A stretch of 64,000 bases of DNA, taken from positions 124,001 to 188,000 of the forward strand of contig NZ_BTHK01000004.1 in the NCBI RefSeq assembly GCF_033242365.1, in the 5' to 3' direction. Position numbers and translations under genes: made by a program. Under the pieces are notes generated by a model that saw nothing but the letters and a program-made list of their open reading frames with translations, was not told where the DNA came from and ran no database searches. This stretch comes from Lachnoanaerobaculum sanguinis (GTDB taxonomy: Bacteria; Bacillota; Clostridia; Lachnospirales; Lachnospiraceae). Below, piece by piece: positions 43,984 through 53,700 of this stretch. How positions within the stretch are numbered: the stretch's first letter is position 1; each line of letters opens with the position of its first letter.

Positions 43984-46086
43984 CTACTGCAATGTAGTAT
44001 TCTTTATAGCGTCACTTACACCCTTTGAGGTAATAGATGCTCCGGATACGCTGTCAACCTTAAACTCACCGCTTGACTGCATTTTTCTCTTTATTTTCTC
44101 CATAGCCTTTCCTCCTATTTCGGCGGTTTCCTTTCCTCCGCTTATAGAAAGATCGTTTACTATACCGTTTTTAACGGTAAATGTAACTTCCACATCTCCG
44201 CCAAATCCCTTTGCGCTTCCTTTATAAGAACCGTCTTTAAGATCTGTCTTTATATCCTGTGGAACGAAGTTTGCATCTTCGTTTTCTACGACTATGGTTC
44301 TTTCGGTATTTCCGCCGTTTGCAAGTACATATCCGTTTGCATTATCACCTGAAATACGTCCGAATACCACTATATCCGCCACGGCATTTCCACCTAATCT
44401 GTTGGCTCCGTGTACTCCGCCTACCACTTCACCGGCAGCGTAAAGTCCCTGGATAGCGCTTCCGTCTTCTTTTAAAACCTGAGTTTCAGTGTTTATCTTT
44501 ACACCGCCCATTGTATGATGGATAGCAGGTTTCGCAAGTCCTGCAAAGTAAGGTGCCTTTGTAAGAGGTACTTCCATACTCTTTCTTCCGAATTCACTGT
44601 CCTCACCTGCTTCCTGCATTGAGGCGTACTTATTCATGGTAGCCACAAGATTCTCTTTGTTAATACCTGTTTTTTCAGCAAGTTCTTCTATTGTATTTGC
44701 TTCTACAATAATTCCCTCATTTATATATTTTTCTATAGCACTGAGTGATTCTCTTACCGCAGTATCAAAAACAAGCCAGCTCTCTTCATTTGGCTGCTTA
44801 AGTATTGCTGCGGAAACAACATCTCTTGTCTCAAGTTCATTTACAAAACGATTTCCGTCGTCATTTACCAATATAGCACCGTTACCGCGAACACCCTCTG
44901 TATACATTGTCGCGGTATTCGGATTTACGGTAGGATGAGTCTGAATCTGCTCGATATCTGTGAGTCCGGCTCCCAATTCAAGTGCCATTTCTATACCGTC
45001 ACCTGTAGCTCCGGAATGGTTCGTTGTAATAAATCCTGCAAGCTGTGGCGCATATTTTACCACCATATCGGGATTTGCTCCGAAACCTCCTGTAGCAAGT
45101 ATAACAGCCTTGGTATTTATAACAAACTCTCCATTTTCATCCTCGGCTTCCACTCCTGTTATCTTACCGTCCTTATCGGCAATTATCTTTGTAGCCTTGG
45201 TTTCAAGTAAAACAGGAATTCCAAGTTCATCAAGCTTTGCGTTTAAGGTCTTTACAAGCATAGGTCCTACCGCAGATGTATCACTTGGTCTGTGTATTCT
45301 CTTTACACTTGCTCCACCGAACTGAGCAACTACAGAAAGATCTCCGCCGATTTCATTTACCCAGTCAACTGCTGCAGCTGAATTTTGTACCAATGTTCTT
45401 ACAAGATCGGGGTCGTTTAAATTCTTTCCGCCCTTCATTGTATCTTCATAGAACAAATCATTGCTGTCCTCTATACCGTCTCTTTTTTGATACTGAGTTT
45501 CAGAAGCGTTCAAACCGCCTGTAGCCCTTACGGTATTACCGCCTGTAAAAGGCATCTTCTCCAAAATAACTACATTTGTAGCGCCTTTTTGTGCCGCTTC
45601 TATCGCCGCACTCATTCCTGCACCACCTGCACCTATTACTACAATATCTGCAGACTTTACTTCCATATTTTCTTTAACTTCTTTACCCCGAGCCTTCAGT
45701 AAAGCCTTTTTCAACGCTCTTTTCAAAGCTGTGGAAGTGACTGTTGCACCGCTTACAGAGTCAATCTCGGTATCAAGCGCTGTTTTCATCTGTGCATTGA
45801 GTTTTTCAACAGCAGCTCCTCCTATATCCGGAGTTTCCTTAGACCCTTCAAATGAAATATTTTCTATTCCGTTATCTCCGACTGTTACTATGGCTTTTAC
45901 CTTGCCACCAAATCCCTTTTCCGTAGCGGAATATGTACCGGCAATATATTTGATATTATCTTTTATAGTCTTTCTGATACCATCAGTAACCGGAAAAGCT
46001 ATTATAATAGTAATAACAGCGGCCAAAATCATTAAACAGAGCCCCAAAGTGTTACCACTGTTTCGTTTTTTCGGTTGCTTACCCAT
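43984..46086 (-). CDS. Membrane-anchored flavin reductase, FMN_bind-FAD-FMN_bind (fumarate reductase family)
   Basis: One N-terminal transmembrane helix (about 14-35) is followed by an FMN-binding domain (about 45-125). Its DSVSGATVTS fits the ApbE attachment motif D-x-x-S-G-A-T. Next is a fumarate/urocanate-reductase-type FAD domain (about 145-600): GAGGAGMSAA, GGNTVRATGG, RFVNELETRDVV, HHTMGG and GGVHGANRLGGNA. A second FMN-binding domain (about 620-700) has DSVSGASITS. At 700 residues it is longer than single-FMN homologues. Topology places the enzyme outside the membrane, as in flavinylated extracellular reductases. The electron acceptor is unknown; fumarate, urocanate and related enoates are candidates. 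No electron-transfer partner is adjacent. Confidence 0.88.
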   Translation of the reverse strand: MGKQPKKRNSGNTLGLCLMILAAVITIIIAFPVTDGIRKTIKDNIKYIAGTYSATEKGFGGKVKAIVTVGDNGIENISFEGSKETPDIGGAAVEKLNAQMKTALDTEIDSVSGATVTSTALKRALKKALLKARGKEVKENMEVKSADIVVIGAGGAGMSAAIEAAQKGATNVVILEKMPFTGGNTVRATGGLNASETQYQKRDGIEDSNDLFYEDTMKGGKNLNDPDLVRTLVQNSAAAVDWVNEIGGDLSVVAQFGGASVKRIHRPSDTSAVGPMLVKTLNAKLDELGIPVLLETKATKIIADKDGKITGVEAEDENGEFVINTKAVILATGGFGANPDMVVKYAPQLAGFITTNHSGATGDGIEMALELGAGLTDIEQIQTHPTVNPNTATMYTEGVRGNGAILVNDDGNRFVNELETRDVVSAAILKQPNEESWLVFDTAVRESLSAIEKYINEGIIVEANTIEELAEKTGINKENLVATMNKYASMQEAGEDSEFGRKSMEVPLTKAPYFAGLAKPAIHHTMGGVKINTETQVLKEDGSAIQGLYAAGEVVGGVHGANRLGGNAVADIVVFGRISGDNANGYVLANGGNTERTIVVENEDANFVPQDIKTDLKDGSYKGSAKGFGGDVEVTFTVKNGIVNDLSISGGKETAEIGGKAMEKIKRKMQSSGEFKVDSVSGASITSKGVSDAIKNTTLQ

Positions 46087-46284
46087 TTAAAACCTCCTTA
46101 AACCTCTTACAATTTACCGGTACATTATATACTATATTTTCATAAAGTTAAAGTTTAAAACTTTAACAGTACGGTAAAATATATTCCCAAAATTATATAA
46201 AAGTGTTATAATATATTTTATACAATTAAATATTGTACATTTACAATAATCTTTGTCCTTTATATAGGATATTAAGGAGGTAAT

Positions 46285-47232
46285 ATGAAAAATATAACAG
46301 TTGCAGGCGGTGGCGTACTTGGTTCACAGATAGCTTTTCAATCAGCTTTTTGCGGTTTCAATGTAAAGATTTGGCTCAGAAGTGAAGAGTCTATAGGAAG
46401 AACAAAGCCGAAATTGGATAGATTATATAATATTTACAAGAGTACATTAAGTGAGGCTAAGAAAAGTATTGGTTCGGGGGTCTCATTACCGAGAGGACTT
46501 GCTCCTGATTCCGGATCACTTACGGAATCAGATATAGATAAGCTTCTGGAATCTACAGAGAAAGCCTACAAAGAAATAATTCTTACCACAAGTTTTGAAG
46601 AGGCTTGTAAGGATACAGACCTTGTAATTGAAAGTATGGCTGAAAATCCTGAAGCAAAGAAGGAATTTTATAAAGCTTTGGATCCACATCTTGAGGAAAA
46701 GACAATAGTTGCCACAAACTCTTCAAGTATGATTCCAAGCCAATTCCGTGACTGTCTTAGGAGACCTGAAAAATATCTTGCAATTCACTTTGCAAACAAT
46801 ATTTGGATCAGCAATACTGCCGAGATTATGGGGCATGACGGTACAGACAAGGATGCATATGAGGCTGTAGCAAAGTTTGCATCTGATATTAAAATGATTC
46901 CGCTTCGCCTTACTAAAGAACAACCAGGATATATATTAAATTCCATGCTGATACCTTTCTTAAATGCAGGACAGATGCTGCTTGCAAAGGAAGTCGCAGA
47001 TCCTGCTACCATCGATCTTACATGGAGACTGGGCACAGGATCACCCTACGGTCCTTTCCAGATTCTTGATATAATCGGTTTAAGTACAGCCCTTAATGTA
47101 GTATCAAACGATCCGCTTTCAAAGGATCCAGGTACTGTTCAAGGTAAAATAAAAGCTGTTCTTGAAAAATATATTTCAGAAGGTAAAACAGGTATAAATG
47201 CAGGTGAAGGATTCTATAAATATAATAACTAA
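46285..47232 (+). CDS. 3-hydroxyacyl-CoA dehydrogenase family protein
   Basis: This 315-residue, cytosolic NAD-dependent enzyme has an N-terminal Rossmann motif GGGVLGSQIA, DLVIESMAENPEAK, the catalytic-type His in AIHFANNIW and a C-terminal helical domain ending KTGINAGEGFYKYNN. Length suits 3-hydroxybutyryl-CoA dehydrogenases (Hbd), though the sequence HFANNIW in place of HFFNPP suggests a different substrate, and a hydroxyacid rather than a CoA ester is possible. AAGGAGGT precedes the ATG strongly. It is divergent from the flavin reductase gene. A 3' fragment of a second copy lies at 29227-29365. Confidence 0.8.
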   Translation: MKNITVAGGGVLGSQIAFQSAFCGFNVKIWLRSEESIGRTKPKLDRLYNIYKSTLSEAKKSIGSGVSLPRGLAPDSGSLTESDIDKLLESTEKAYKEIILTTSFEEACKDTDLVIESMAENPEAKKEFYKALDPHLEEKTIVATNSSSMIPSQFRDCLRRPEKYLAIHFANNIWISNTAEIMGHDGTDKDAYEAVAKFASDIKMIPLRLTKEQPGYILNSMLIPFLNAGQMLLAKEVADPATIDLTWRLGTGSPYGPFQILDIIGLSTALNVVSNDPLSKDPGTVQGKIKAVLEKYISEGKTGINAGEGFYKYNN

Positions 47233-47241
47233 TTAAAATAA

Positions 47242-47277
47242 GCGATTACCCGATATGTAGTTATATCGGGTAATCGC
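47242..47277. terminator. Bidirectional terminator
   Basis: GCGATTACCCGATAT (47242-47256) pairs perfectly with ATATCGGGTAATCGC (47263-47277). T-rich bases follow on the plus strand, and the serine dehydratase gene converges on it from the other side. Confidence 0.85.
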
Positions 47278-47281
47278 ATTT

Positions 47282-48151
47282 TTATCTGCAACCTCCGCAG
47301 GCATCACATGCACTTTTTGTCACCGCGCATCCGCCAAGTGCTGTTTCTCTAAGTTCTACAGGCATTCTCTTACCTACCTTATACATAGTATCAAGCATTT
47401 CATCAAAAGGTATAAGCTGCTTTATTCCCGCCATTGTGAGTTCTGCCGCCACCAATGCATTTGCAACTCCGGAAGCATTCCTGTTTTGACATGGATACTC
47501 TACCAGTCCACCTACAGGATCACATACCAATCCAAGCATATTCATAAGCACCGTTGATGCCGCATCAAGACATTGAGAAGGGCTTCCTCCCAACAGTTCA
47601 ACAGCTCCAGCCGCCGCCATGGCTGCCGCTACACCCATCTCCGCCTGACAACCACCCACAGCCCCGGCTACAGTAGCATTTCTCATAGCCAGATATCCTA
47701 TTGCACCTGCTGTAAATAATGCATCTAATATTTTCTCATCAGAAAAAGAATATACATCCTGCATTGCTAATAAGAGTCCCGGAACTACTCCTGATGAACC
47801 TGCGGTAGGAGCCGCCACTATAAGTCCCATGGAGGCATTGCATTCCAAAACGGCCATTGCATACATTACTGCCTTTGAAAGTACCGGACCTCCTATATTT
47901 TTCTTCTGATTTTGATATTCGCTAAGCTTTTTTGCCTCACCTCCTATAAGTCCTCCCATTGATTTTATAGGTGTATTTACAGGTAATGTTGAAGAGTCTC
48001 TCATAATCTCAAGAACTCTTTTCATTTTATTTATTATCTCTTCTTTTGAACTTGTACTCTCATCACATTCTCTTCTTTTCATTACATCTGAAATGGATAG
48101 ATCATTCTTATCACAAAGTTCTAAAAGCTCTTTTGCATTAATAAAATCCAT
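47282..48151 (-). CDS. sdaAA: L-serine dehydratase, iron-sulfur alpha subunit
   Basis: This is the 289-residue catalytic subunit of the type 2 iron-sulfur L-serine dehydratase, which deaminates L-serine to pyruvate and ammonia in the cytosol. Cluster-type cysteines are visible in ECNASMGL, LVCDPVGGLVEYPCQNRNA and the Cys-rich tail CAVTKSACDACGGC. Glycine-rich stretches PTAGSSGVVPG and GAVGGCQAEMGVAAAMAA are typical of the family. The beta-subunit gene lies eight bases upstream in the same operon. It ends at a shared terminator. Confidence 0.93.
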   Translation of the reverse strand: MDFINAKELLELCDKNDLSISDVMKRRECDESTSSKEEIINKMKRVLEIMRDSSTLPVNTPIKSMGGLIGGEAKKLSEYQNQKKNIGGPVLSKAVMYAMAVLECNASMGLIVAAPTAGSSGVVPGLLLAMQDVYSFSDEKILDALFTAGAIGYLAMRNATVAGAVGGCQAEMGVAAAMAAAGAVELLGGSPSQCLDAASTVLMNMLGLVCDPVGGLVEYPCQNRNASGVANALVAAELTMAGIKQLIPFDEMLDTMYKVGKRMPVELRETALGGCAVTKSACDACGGCR

Positions 48152-48159
48152 AATCTCTC

Positions 48160-48825
48160 CTATTGAACTATCATCACCTGTGATATATGTTCATTTTTAT
48201 ATAATCCCGGTTTTATATCCGGCGGTATCATTTCATCCGATTCTATAATTGTATATGCCTTATTTCCCTTTGATTCTCTGTAAAGCTTCATAAATGCGAT
48301 ATTTATATTATGCTCACTTAAAATCTTACTGATATATGCTATAACTCCCGGTCTGTCACGATGCACCAAAATAATAGCACTGTACTCACCTGAAAAGTCT
48401 ATATCAACCTGATCTATCTTTACTATTCTTACCTTTCCACCGCCAAGGGATTCACCTCTGACTGTAACCTTTCTCCCGTCTTCATCCTCCATACATACAT
48501 CAACTGTATTCGGATGAATCTCGGTAAGCTCACTGTTTGGCGTAAATTTGTACTCTATCCCTCTCTCGGCGGCAATGCTGAATGAATCACGTATTCTTAC
48601 ATCATCTGTGCTAAATCCCATAAGTCCGCCAAGCAATGCTCTATCCGTACCATGTCCTTTGTAAGTCTTTGCAAAGGAGCCGTAAAGTATAAACTCTACC
48701 TTTTTGGGATTCCCCCCTATCATCTTTCTGGCTAAGAATGCAATTACACATGCCCCTGCGGTATGTGAACTTGAAGGCCCTATCATATTTGGACCAAGCA
48801 CATCAAAAACACTGATAAATGCCAT
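48160..48825 (-). CDS. sdaAB: L-serine dehydratase, beta subunit with ACT domain
   Basis: The 221-residue subunit has the family start SVFDVLGPNMIGPSSSHTAGA, a middle domain with YGSFAKTYKGHGTDRALLGG, and a C-terminal ACT domain (about 148-220: AIILVHRDRPGVIAYISKIL). The ACT domain probably binds serine as a regulator. GGGGAG precedes the ATG. First gene of a two-gene operon with the alpha subunit. Confidence 0.92.
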   Translation of the reverse strand: MAFISVFDVLGPNMIGPSSSHTAGACVIAFLARKMIGGNPKKVEFILYGSFAKTYKGHGTDRALLGGLMGFSTDDVRIRDSFSIAAERGIEYKFTPNSELTEIHPNTVDVCMEDEDGRKVTVRGESLGGGKVRIVKIDQVDIDFSGEYSAIILVHRDRPGVIAYISKILSEHNINIAFMKLYRESKGNKAYTIIESDEMIPPDIKPGLYKNEHISQVMIVQ

Positions 48826-49011
48826 ATTATCTCCCCAAAACTAAATTTTGTTCTATTCATTCGCATTATTTTAACATATTTAAAAATGAAAGCAAACATA
48901 TTATAAAAACTACATTGGTGGTATTTTTTAAAATCTAATTTATAATTAAGATTTCTTTTTCCTGTTTTCATGTATAATGTATTTGAAGAAATCAAATCAT
49001 ATGGAGGTAAA

Positions 49012-49884
49012 ATGAAGAAACTATTATTATATTTAACAATTCTTGCATTGCCTGTTATAAGTGCAGGATGCAAAAGTAAGGATACTTCAGATTTGAAAAG
49101 TATTATGACTACAGAAGCTAACGGTGCCATGTCACCTACTACTACCGCTGCCGAGGGTGCTAACGGCGCTATGTCACCAACTACAATTGCACCTACAAGT
49201 GACAGTAAAGAGTCCTCTTCGGCTGAAACAAAATCAGGTAAAACAACTACCGCCGATAAAAAATCATCTTCCAAATCAAGTGTTACCGAAAATGCGCAGA
49301 GCTATTCCAAGGATAAATCAAAAGTCTCTTATCCTAAACTTAGCGGAATTGACTCTAAAATAGAATCATCAGTAAATAAAGCTATTGAGGATAATGCCAA
49401 ACTTGCTTTGGATTCATTTACTTCAAATGCCGGTTCAACTGCCGAATTAAAGTATAATGTAAAAAATCAAAGCAGAAACAGAATGAGTATAGTTTACACC
49501 GGAACACTTAAAACAGGAAATGAGAGTAAAAAGATTATTTTTACAAATAATATAAATCTTGATACAGGTGAAAGTATCGGGCTTACAGATTTTGCCGATC
49601 CGCTTACCATTGCAAACTACATACTCTCAGATGATGTTGAACTTGAAAATGCTACAAACACACAGGCTGCAGGCTTTACAGAATATAAAAAGACATTAAG
49701 TGTTGATACTCTGAAAGCCTTGCTTGAGGATGCGGATTTCCCTCTTATAAAGAAAAATGATGTGAATGAAGGTTTTCCGAAGCTTTTCTCTTACGAATCA
49801 GGTGGTGATATTTTTATAGCCATGCCTCTTTCTCATGAGCTTGGTGACTATGTACTTGTAAAATATTCTCCAAGCACTAAATAA
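49012..49884 (+). CDS. Lipoprotein with RsiV/PdaC-like domain
   Basis: The ATG at 49012 follows GGAGG by five bases and gives 290 residues. A lipobox (ISAGC) is followed by a Thr/Ala/Ser-rich stalk (about 25-110) that contains a twice-repeated NGAMSPTT segment. The globular domain (about 115-290) is like DUF4163/DUF3298 of RsiV and PdaC: YPKLSGIDSKIESSVNKAI, DTGESIGLTDF, and GGDIFIAMPLSHELGDYV. Related proteins bind lysozyme or act on peptidoglycan, but no catalytic motif is evident. A TATAAT-like box lies at 48973. Confidence 0.75.
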   Translation: MKKLLLYLTILALPVISAGCKSKDTSDLKSIMTTEANGAMSPTTTAAEGANGAMSPTTIAPTSDSKESSSAETKSGKTTTADKKSSSKSSVTENAQSYSKDKSKVSYPKLSGIDSKIESSVNKAIEDNAKLALDSFTSNAGSTAELKYNVKNQSRNRMSIVYTGTLKTGNESKKIIFTNNINLDTGESIGLTDFADPLTIANYILSDDVELENATNTQAAGFTEYKKTLSVDTLKALLEDADFPLIKKNDVNEGFPKLFSYESGGDIFIAMPLSHELGDYVLVKYSPSTK

Positions 49885-49953
49885 TTTTTTCTATGTACTT
49901 ATGTATTTATTTGCTCTATAATAAGGGAAGCAAATTTTAGATTGAGGTGTAAA

Positions 49954-50583
49954 ATGTCAAAAGTTTATATTAATAAGCATCCGTTGGTTCAACACAAAAT
50001 ATCAATTCTTCGTGATAAGAACACAGGAACCAATGAATTCAGATCTCTTGTAGGTGAAATTGCAATGTTGATGGGATATGAAGCCTTAAACGACCTTCCT
50101 ACAGAAGAAGTTGAAGTAGAAACTCCACTTGAAAAATGTATGACTGAAATGATTTCAGGTAGAAAAATGGCAATAGTACCTATACTTAGAGCAGGGCTCG
50201 GTATGGTTGACGGTATCTTACAGCTTGTGCCGGCATCAAAGGTAGGACATATAGGTCTTTACAGAGATGAAGAAACTCATACACCTGTAGAATATTATTG
50301 TAAACTTCCAAACCCTATTGAGGAGAGAATAATAGTTGTTACAGATCCTATGCTTGCAACAGGCGGTTCTGCTATCGATGCCATATCTCAAATCAAGAAA
50401 CATGGCGGTAAAAAAATAAAATTCATGTGTATCATAGCCGCACCTGAAGGACTTAAAGCTCTTGAAGAGGCCCATCCGGATGTACAGATATATGTAGGTC
50501 ACCTTGACAGACAACTTAATTCCGACGCTTATATTTGTCCGGGACTTGGAGATGCCGGCGACAGAATATTCGGAACAAAATAA
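49954..50583 (+). CDS. upp: Uracil phosphoribosyltransferase
   Basis: The ATG at 49954, with GAGGTG upstream, gives the usual 209 residues. The enzyme makes UMP from uracil and PRPP in pyrimidine salvage. Motifs: the PRPP loop VVTDPMLATGGSA (about 127-139), PILRAGLGM, and the uracil-binding C terminus CPGLGDAGDRIFGTK. A short hairpin terminator follows. Confidence 0.96.
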   Translation: MSKVYINKHPLVQHKISILRDKNTGTNEFRSLVGEIAMLMGYEALNDLPTEEVEVETPLEKCMTEMISGRKMAIVPILRAGLGMVDGILQLVPASKVGHIGLYRDEETHTPVEYYCKLPNPIEERIIVVTDPMLATGGSAIDAISQIKKHGGKKIKFMCIIAAPEGLKALEEAHPDVQIYVGHLDRQLNSDAYICPGLGDAGDRIFGTK

Positions 50584-50605
50584 ATAACAGCAATAAATTA
50601 TTTCG

Positions 50606-50621
50606 GCCACCTTCGGGTGGC
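50606..50621 (+). terminator. Rho-independent terminator of upp
   Basis: GCCACC TTCG GGTGGC stem with a stable UUCG-type tetraloop, followed by TGTTTTA. Confidence 0.75.
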
Positions 50622-50638
50622 TGTTTTATAAAAACAGA

Positions 50639-50662
50639 GGAGCCACACTTTCGTGCGACTCC
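50639..50662 (-). terminator. Terminator of the surface-protein operon
   Basis: On the minus strand GGAGTCGCAC pairs with GTGTGGCTCC (two G-U pairs) around GAAA, followed by TCTGTTTTTAT. On the plus strand the same stem has two mismatches, so it works best for the minus-strand operon. Confidence 0.7.
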
Positions 50663-50710
50663 CCTTTTTTATTTCGGACTGAAAATATCTACAAGTTTTA
50701 TAAACTATAA

Positions 50711-53700
50711 TTATCTCCAAGCTCCGCTTTCATTTACATGATAACCGTCAGGTGTAGTTTCATTCTGATACATTGAACCAAGAGGTCTTGAGTTCACATT
50801 ACCATGATTCCATCTACCTGTTACATTATCAAAGAACCACGTCTGTGCAGGTGCTGTAGGATTCAAGAAGTAATACTCTCCTCCTATCTTGCTCCAGTTT
50901 GTATGCATAGCACCGCTTGAAGGATCAAGGTAATACCATCTTCCGTCCTGGCCGTCATGATGCCATCCCTTAATCATCTCACCATAGAATCCGTTGTGAT
51001 TCATTGACAGATAATACCATGTACTTCCGTCTAAGAACCATCCTGAATCCATGATGCCGTCCTCAGCAAAGTGATACCACTCAGACTTTGTCTTTCCTTC
51101 GTAAGTATAGCTTAAGTATGCCCATCCCTTAGCTCTTCCGCCATTTGCAAGGTTGAATACCCACTTGCTGCTGTCAGGATTTGCTGTAGCTTCTACAGGA
51201 TTTGTAAGCTCCCAGTTACCGTCAAACCCGACTCTAAGACCTGCTGTTTGTCCGCCGGACTTTCTTCCTGATGAGCCTGAGCCTCCGCCTGAACCGCCGC
51301 GGCCACCACGACCATGTGTTCTTCCTCCTGCATCAACCACTGCATCATTAAGCGCCTGAAGAGCTGCTATAAGCTCAGGTGTAGATGACTTTCTGTTTAT
51401 TCTGTCAATTACAGCCTGTGCCGCATTAATTGCCGCCTGAAGTGCTGCTCTCTTTACAGGATCGTTGATTCTGTTTAACTGATTGTTTGCATTCTTTATA
51501 GCCGCCTTTAAATCAGCCTCAGCTTTTCTACGCTCAGCCTTATCATTTGAATAGTAAACATAGATTGTCTCATCAGCTGTTACACGAAGAGTCGGATCAT
51601 AAGGATCATACATTCCTCTGTCCTTACTTAATCCCTCGTAATGCCATGTAATACCGTCATTGTCTACATAGTCTGACTGTATTGCGCTTGCATAAAGTGA
51701 CGCATAATCGTTTACTACCTTATTACTTGCTATTGTAAGTCTTGTTACAAGGTGATTATCTCTTCCGTCTATTACTTTTACCTTAAATGTGCTTGCAGGT
51801 AAAACATATCCGAATACATAGTTCATTCCACTCTCAAATTCAAAGTTGAACTCTCCTGTGTATGCACTTCCTGCATTCTCATAATCTCCATGTTCCTCAT
51901 TAAAGGTAGGAGCTGTTGTTGTTGCATTTGACGGTGTTGCTGAATAGAACTTATACTCTCTATCCTGCATCAATACACCTGTCTCAACTACTCCTGATAA
52001 CTTTGTTCCACTTGGTAAAGCATAATCTTCCCATGTACTTGTTAAAGGATTTTCCTTTTGTACTCTTGCACTTACCCGGAATTCTCCTCTATATGAGTCA
52101 TCTCCTATAGCATCAGCCATCTGAGTTCTCAGAGTACTTCCTACAGGTGTCTTATCTATTACTATACGGAAGTTTCCTGAGTCTGTAATAATCGGCTGGA
52201 TAATTCCCACATTTCTGCTTGGACTTACTCCGTTATTATACTGTACAGGAGCCCATGTCTGTCCCGGTGTTGAATATACCGCCTGTATTGTTACAGGGTT
52301 GTTCGGCATATCAAATGTCAAACGCTGATTTGTTGCCGCATTCATATTTGGCAGAGGTCCACCGCTGATGATGTTCCAATGATCAAATAATTGGCTGTTA
52401 TTGTCAAGACCGCTTGCCTCTATCTCTACCTGTGTACCGGCTGACAGTCCCTGTAAAACTGCAGGATCTGTTGATGCAACTCCGTTTATCTTGAAGTTAC
52501 TTATTGCCGGTGCATCATTTGAAACAGCTGTTATATTAAATCTGTTTACTGCCAATCCGATGTTTGATGTGTCAACAGGTAATGATGCTCCGTCAGCTAT
52601 ACGTGCTGCAGGTGTTACATTTGTTCCTGTTGTTCTTGGTACAACTCTGTATATCGTATTCGGATTTAAGTTATTAAATGTTATAGGTGCTCCCGGTGCA
52701 CTCGGTGTTGTAAACGGGTACACTACATTTCCTGAAGGATCTACCAATGCATAGTCTGTATTAGGTGATGTAGGATTTATTGTTATCATCGCCTGTCCCG
52801 CATTTGAAGGATCCTGTGATACTGAAGGTGTAACAGCTACAGGTATTGTAGCCGGTGCTGAAGGTCCTGCTACTGTTGCTATACTTGAAGGTATCGGTGC
52901 TCCTACTACTATACTTCCCGCATCTGTTGCAGGAACTGTACTTACATGATAAGTATTTCCGGCCTGTATTGCAGGATCTGTAACCAAACCGCCCTCTCTC
53001 ATTACATCTGCACCTGATATTTTTGCTACAACATTTCCTGAAGGATCTGTTATAACATATGTAAGTCTTGAATCCATTTGTGCAGGTGTTGCAGAATCTA
53101 TAGTTATTGTAGGCTCTCCTGTTGTAGGATTTAAGCTTCCTGTAATATTTGGTACATATGGCGCTACAGGTGTTGTGCTCTCTCCAAATACATACAAATC
53201 TTTTCCTGCAAGTGTTGAAAGATCTACAGTTGCCGTATCTATCGGTGTAAGGTTCAATCTTCCTGTTGAAGGATCTACTGTACCTTCATACCACTTCGGT
53301 GTATATCCGGCTGCAACACTTATACCGTTATGAGTCTCTTCTGTATAATCCTGAATCTCACTCCACGGAACATTAACTCTATCTACTCCTGAAGCATCTT
53401 TTCTTGGTATCTCAGCCAAAGTACCGTTTGATAATACTACCTTATTGTCGGCTTTTTCATCATGGAGAGTAAACTTATACCATGCATTTTGATCTTTCTT
53501 AAAATTAGCTATAAGAGAGATTATATTTGTAGTTCCCGGTGTTATCTGTGTTAAAGTTGCCTCACCGTTTGAACCAAAGCTTACTTCCTGACCCTTATAT
53601 GTCCATTTGTCAAATAAATATCCTGCATTAGGAACAGGTGTAGGTAAGTCGCTTCTCTTTATATCAAGATCATACTTAAGTGTACTAGGATTGATATTCT

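Noticed and set aside
51153..51359. Plus-strand open frame antisense to the surface protein at 50711 (also at 52401-52754 and 59228-59566)
   Set aside because: It lacks a ribosome site, and its composition mirrors the repeat-rich minus-strand gene. No homology was recognised.
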